Under the pieces are notes generated by a model that had not been told where the DNA came from, did no database searches, and saw only the letters and a list, made by a program, of their open reading frames with translations. The translations under genes were made by a program, and so were the position numbers. Below, in pieces: positions 15,489-17,304 of a DNA stretch of 17,304 bases; positions within the stretch are counted from its first letter, which is position 1; every line of letters begins with the position of its first letter. This stretch comes from Smittium culicis. Its lineage: Eukaryota > Kickxellomycota > Harpellomycetes > Harpellales > Legeriomycetaceae. The DNA lies in contig LSSN01002201.1 in NCBI GenBank assembly GCA_001970855.1, positions 1 through 17,304 of the forward strand. Direction: 5' to 3'.

Positions 15489-17304
15489 TCCTCCCCCTCT
15501 AGATTTTTACCAACATCTTGATGTTTATATGTACTATAAAATCTCTTGAGCCTGTTTCCCGCAACTGATCCGCCTCTTCTAGTACCATCCAGTTCGCGAA
15601 GATTGTAAGCTCCATTTCCTAGAACTTTGGATATATGGTAGGGCCCATGCCAGCGATCATCAAGTTTCATTTCTCTATTTTTCTGTATAGTAGAGTTATA
15701 AAGTAATACCATATCGTTTACTTCCAGAGGTTCCTTCCTAATTTTGTGTTTTCTGTCAAAATAATGCTTGTTGTTTATTCTCGCATCCATTATTCTCTCA
15801 GCTACCTTCTCAGAAAGATTATCTTTGGCATCTAGTTGATTCATGCGTGCAACAAGTAGCTCTTCGGTAGTCATTGAGTCTGTCCACTCGATTGAATTCC
15901 ATGTTCTATATTCAAATTCTATCGGTAAAACGCTCTCTTGCCCAAACAATATTCTATATGGGCTTTCACCGGCAGTAGATTTTGTCGTCACCCGATCTGC
16001 CCATAAAGCTAACGGCAGTTTCTCCGGCCATGCCCCCGGTTTACCCCTGCAGTACTTGGAAAGAGCGTCGATTAAAGGTCCATGGCCTCTTTCCACCATA
16101 CCATTTGATTGAGGATGGTATGCGGAGCTAAAATTAATTTTGATCCCGTATTGGAGCGCGCGTTTCTTTATAAGGTCCGAGTTCATCTCACCTCTATCGG
16201 CAATAAACTTCGTTATTATTCCATATCTGCATATTATCTCTTCAAATAAAAATTTCCATACAGATTCTGATATGTTATTTCTCAAGGGCCTTGCCTCAAC
16301 CCACCCGCTGAAATCATCCCTAGCCACCACAAGATATTTCATATCTAGCTTACCAGTTGGCATAAGTACTAGGTCTACACCAATCTTTTTGAAAACATCG
16401 GACTCCCAAGTCGGATAATATGGCTCTTTTACCTTCCCACGGGAACGCTTTTGGCAAGATTCACACGATTTTACGAACTTTTCCACGTCAGAATACATCC
16501 CTGGCCAGTAGTATCTAACGTTTAATTTCGCAAAGGTCGAGTCGCGCCCTTTATGGCCCCCACCGAGGCCTCCGTGAATTTCGTGTAGTACTCTATCTCG
16601 ACTATCACAGTTCTCTAAAACCCTCATGGGCATATGTCCTACGCTAGGCCTTCTGTAAAGTAACCCGTCTCTAATGAAATAGTTACTTGACTTACTAATC
16701 AACTCTCGATTTTTTTCGTTCCTACCTCTTGGTGGGAATCCTTCTAATACCCTCCTTATATCGGCTACTTCTTTCTCTGATTTACTCAAGTTGCTCACGG
16801 CCTCCCTTTCTTCGCTCATATTTCCCGAAATCGCGTAGACTTCACACATTTCTTCAGTGCTAAACCTAGACAGCGAATCTGCTGGTAAATTATCCGTTCC
16901 CTTTATATGCACCATTTCGAAGTCAAACATTTGTAAGTATGCGACCCAGCGGGCTGCTACGTCAGATGGAAGGTCGACCTTATTCAGCATCCCGAGTACT
17001 GAATTTGCATCCGTTTCGATAATGAATTTGACCCCATATAGATATATACGTAATTTCTTGACCATGATTTTCACTGAGTAAAATTCTCTTTTGATCTGAG
17101 CATATCTTCTCTCTCTTTCATTGAAGGTGTAAGACTCATACCTAATAACATATCTATTTCCGCCAGAGTCGCACTGCTGAAGTACTGCTCCCGCTCCGAC
17201 AGGACTAGCATCCACCGTGAGTATCAAAGGCCGATTAGGATCACTGTAGTCAGGCGGACGAATAACGTTACCTCCATTAAGGAGTTCTTTCAATTTTTGA
17301 AATG
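15431..17304 (-). CDS. Ty3/Gypsy pol polyprotein, 3' part (RNase H and integrase), truncated by window edge
   Basis: The frame is open to the right edge, so no start codon is visible; the TTG at 17293 is internal (FQKLKELL precedes and spans it). Numbering from that TTG, 620 residues: RNase H with LTVDAS (D28), YAQIKREF (E70), ETDANS (D95) and LPADSLSR (D139); a zinc finger H240-x6-H247-x29-C277-x2-C280; integrase core with IGVDLVLMPTG (D307), ARDDFSGWVEARPL, IADRGE (D366) and HPQSNGMVERGHG (E401), 34 residues between the last two; then a GPY/F module RWHGPYHISKVLGNGAY near 547-563. No chromodomain follows. RT, protease and gag would lie to the right of the window. All catalytic residues are present and there are no stops, so this copy looks recent. 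The last 19 codons lie within the LTR. IADRGE departs from the usual D-N/G-G of this motif. Confidence 0.96.
   Translation of the reverse strand, partial: FQKLKELLNGGNVIRPPDYSDPNRPLILTVDASPVGAGAVLQQCDSGGNRYVIRYESYTFNERERRYAQIKREFYSVKIMVKKLRIYLYGVKFIIETDANSVLGMLNKVDLPSDVAARWVAYLQMFDFEMVHIKGTDNLPADSLSRFSTEEMCEVYAISGNMSEEREAVSNLSKSEKEVADIRRVLEGFPPRGRNEKNRELISKSSNYFIRDGLLYRRPSVGHMPMRVLENCDSRDRVLHEIHGGLGGGHKGRDSTFAKLNVRYYWPGMYSDVEKFVKSCESCQKRSRGKVKEPYYPTWESDVFKKIGVDLVLMPTGKLDMKYLVVARDDFSGWVEARPLRNNISESVWKFLFEEIICRYGIITKFIADRGEMNSDLIKKRALQYGIKINFSSAYHPQSNGMVERGHGPLIDALSKYCRGKPGAWPEKLPLALWADRVTTKSTAGESPYRILFGQESVLPIEFEYRTWNSIEWTDSMTTEELLVARMNQLDAKDNLSEKVAERIMDARINNKHYFDRKHKIRKEPLEVNDMVLLYNSTIQKNREMKLDDRWHGPYHISKVLGNGAYNLRELDGTRRGGSVAGNRLKRFYSTYKHQDVGKNLEGEDVAVENCNKVSEPSLVQNR
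15489..15500 (-). promoter_or_regulatory. Polypurine tract of Ty3/Gypsy element
   Basis: The minus strand reads AGAGGGGGAGGA directly before the LTR start TGTCG. This is the standard primer site for plus-strand DNA synthesis. It falls within the last part of the pol reading frame. Confidence 0.7.

Noticed and set aside
15241..15489. 82-codon minus-strand open frame at the end of the Ty3 element
   Set aside because: It lies wholly within the probable LTR and starts in a frame overlapping the pol end.

Overview
The window looks like nuclear DNA of an AT-rich, intron-bearing eukaryote, most likely an early-diverging fungus. The evidence is a CTNNBL1 spliceosome-associated gene with short GT-AG introns, a Ty3/Gypsy pol with a fungal-style integrase, and a DIRS-like gag/pol resembling those I know from Mucoromycota and Zoopagomycota. 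A Harpellales-like (Smittium-type) fungus would fit, but the species is an inference. No tRNA, rRNA, CRISPR array, operon or other prokaryotic structure was seen.

Layout, left to right. (1) 1-1823, minus strand: a decayed DIRS-like retroelement, with a gag broken by one stop codon and a pol whose reverse transcriptase is spread over three frames, cut by the left edge. (2) 2524-7185: nested DNA transposons. The outer element has pogo/Tigger-like 24-bp inverted ends (CAGTAAAACCTCTG...) and a TA target duplication. Inside it sits a 3.48-kb Tc1/mariner element (3497-6975) with inverted repeats of about 200 bp, also bounded by TA, carrying a dead DD34E transposase (4769-5702, minus). Inside that lies one copy of a 196-bp TTAA-flanked MITE. 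(3) 7292-8076: two more copies of the MITE and a small poly(A) retro-insertion. (4) 8315-10633, plus strand: the only clearly intact host gene, CTNNBL1, four exons and 631 residues by my model. (5) 11359-12240: two more MITE copies and a 379-bp inverted-repeat element. (6) 12241-15168: AT-rich sequence in which I see nothing. (7) 15169-17304, minus strand: the 3' half of a Ty3/Gypsy element with an intact partial pol (RNase H, zinc finger, integrase, GPY/F) and a probable 320-bp LTR, cut by the right edge.

The genes do not form a pathway. One housekeeping splicing gene lies among mobile elements of at least five classes. The retroelement coding regions and a block at 2922-3430 are visibly GC-richer than the surrounding DNA. 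The most interesting observation is a phased array of TTTTGC motifs in both inverted repeats of the Tc1-like element, spaced 21, 21, about 73, 20 and 21 bp, which would place all of them on one face of the helix.
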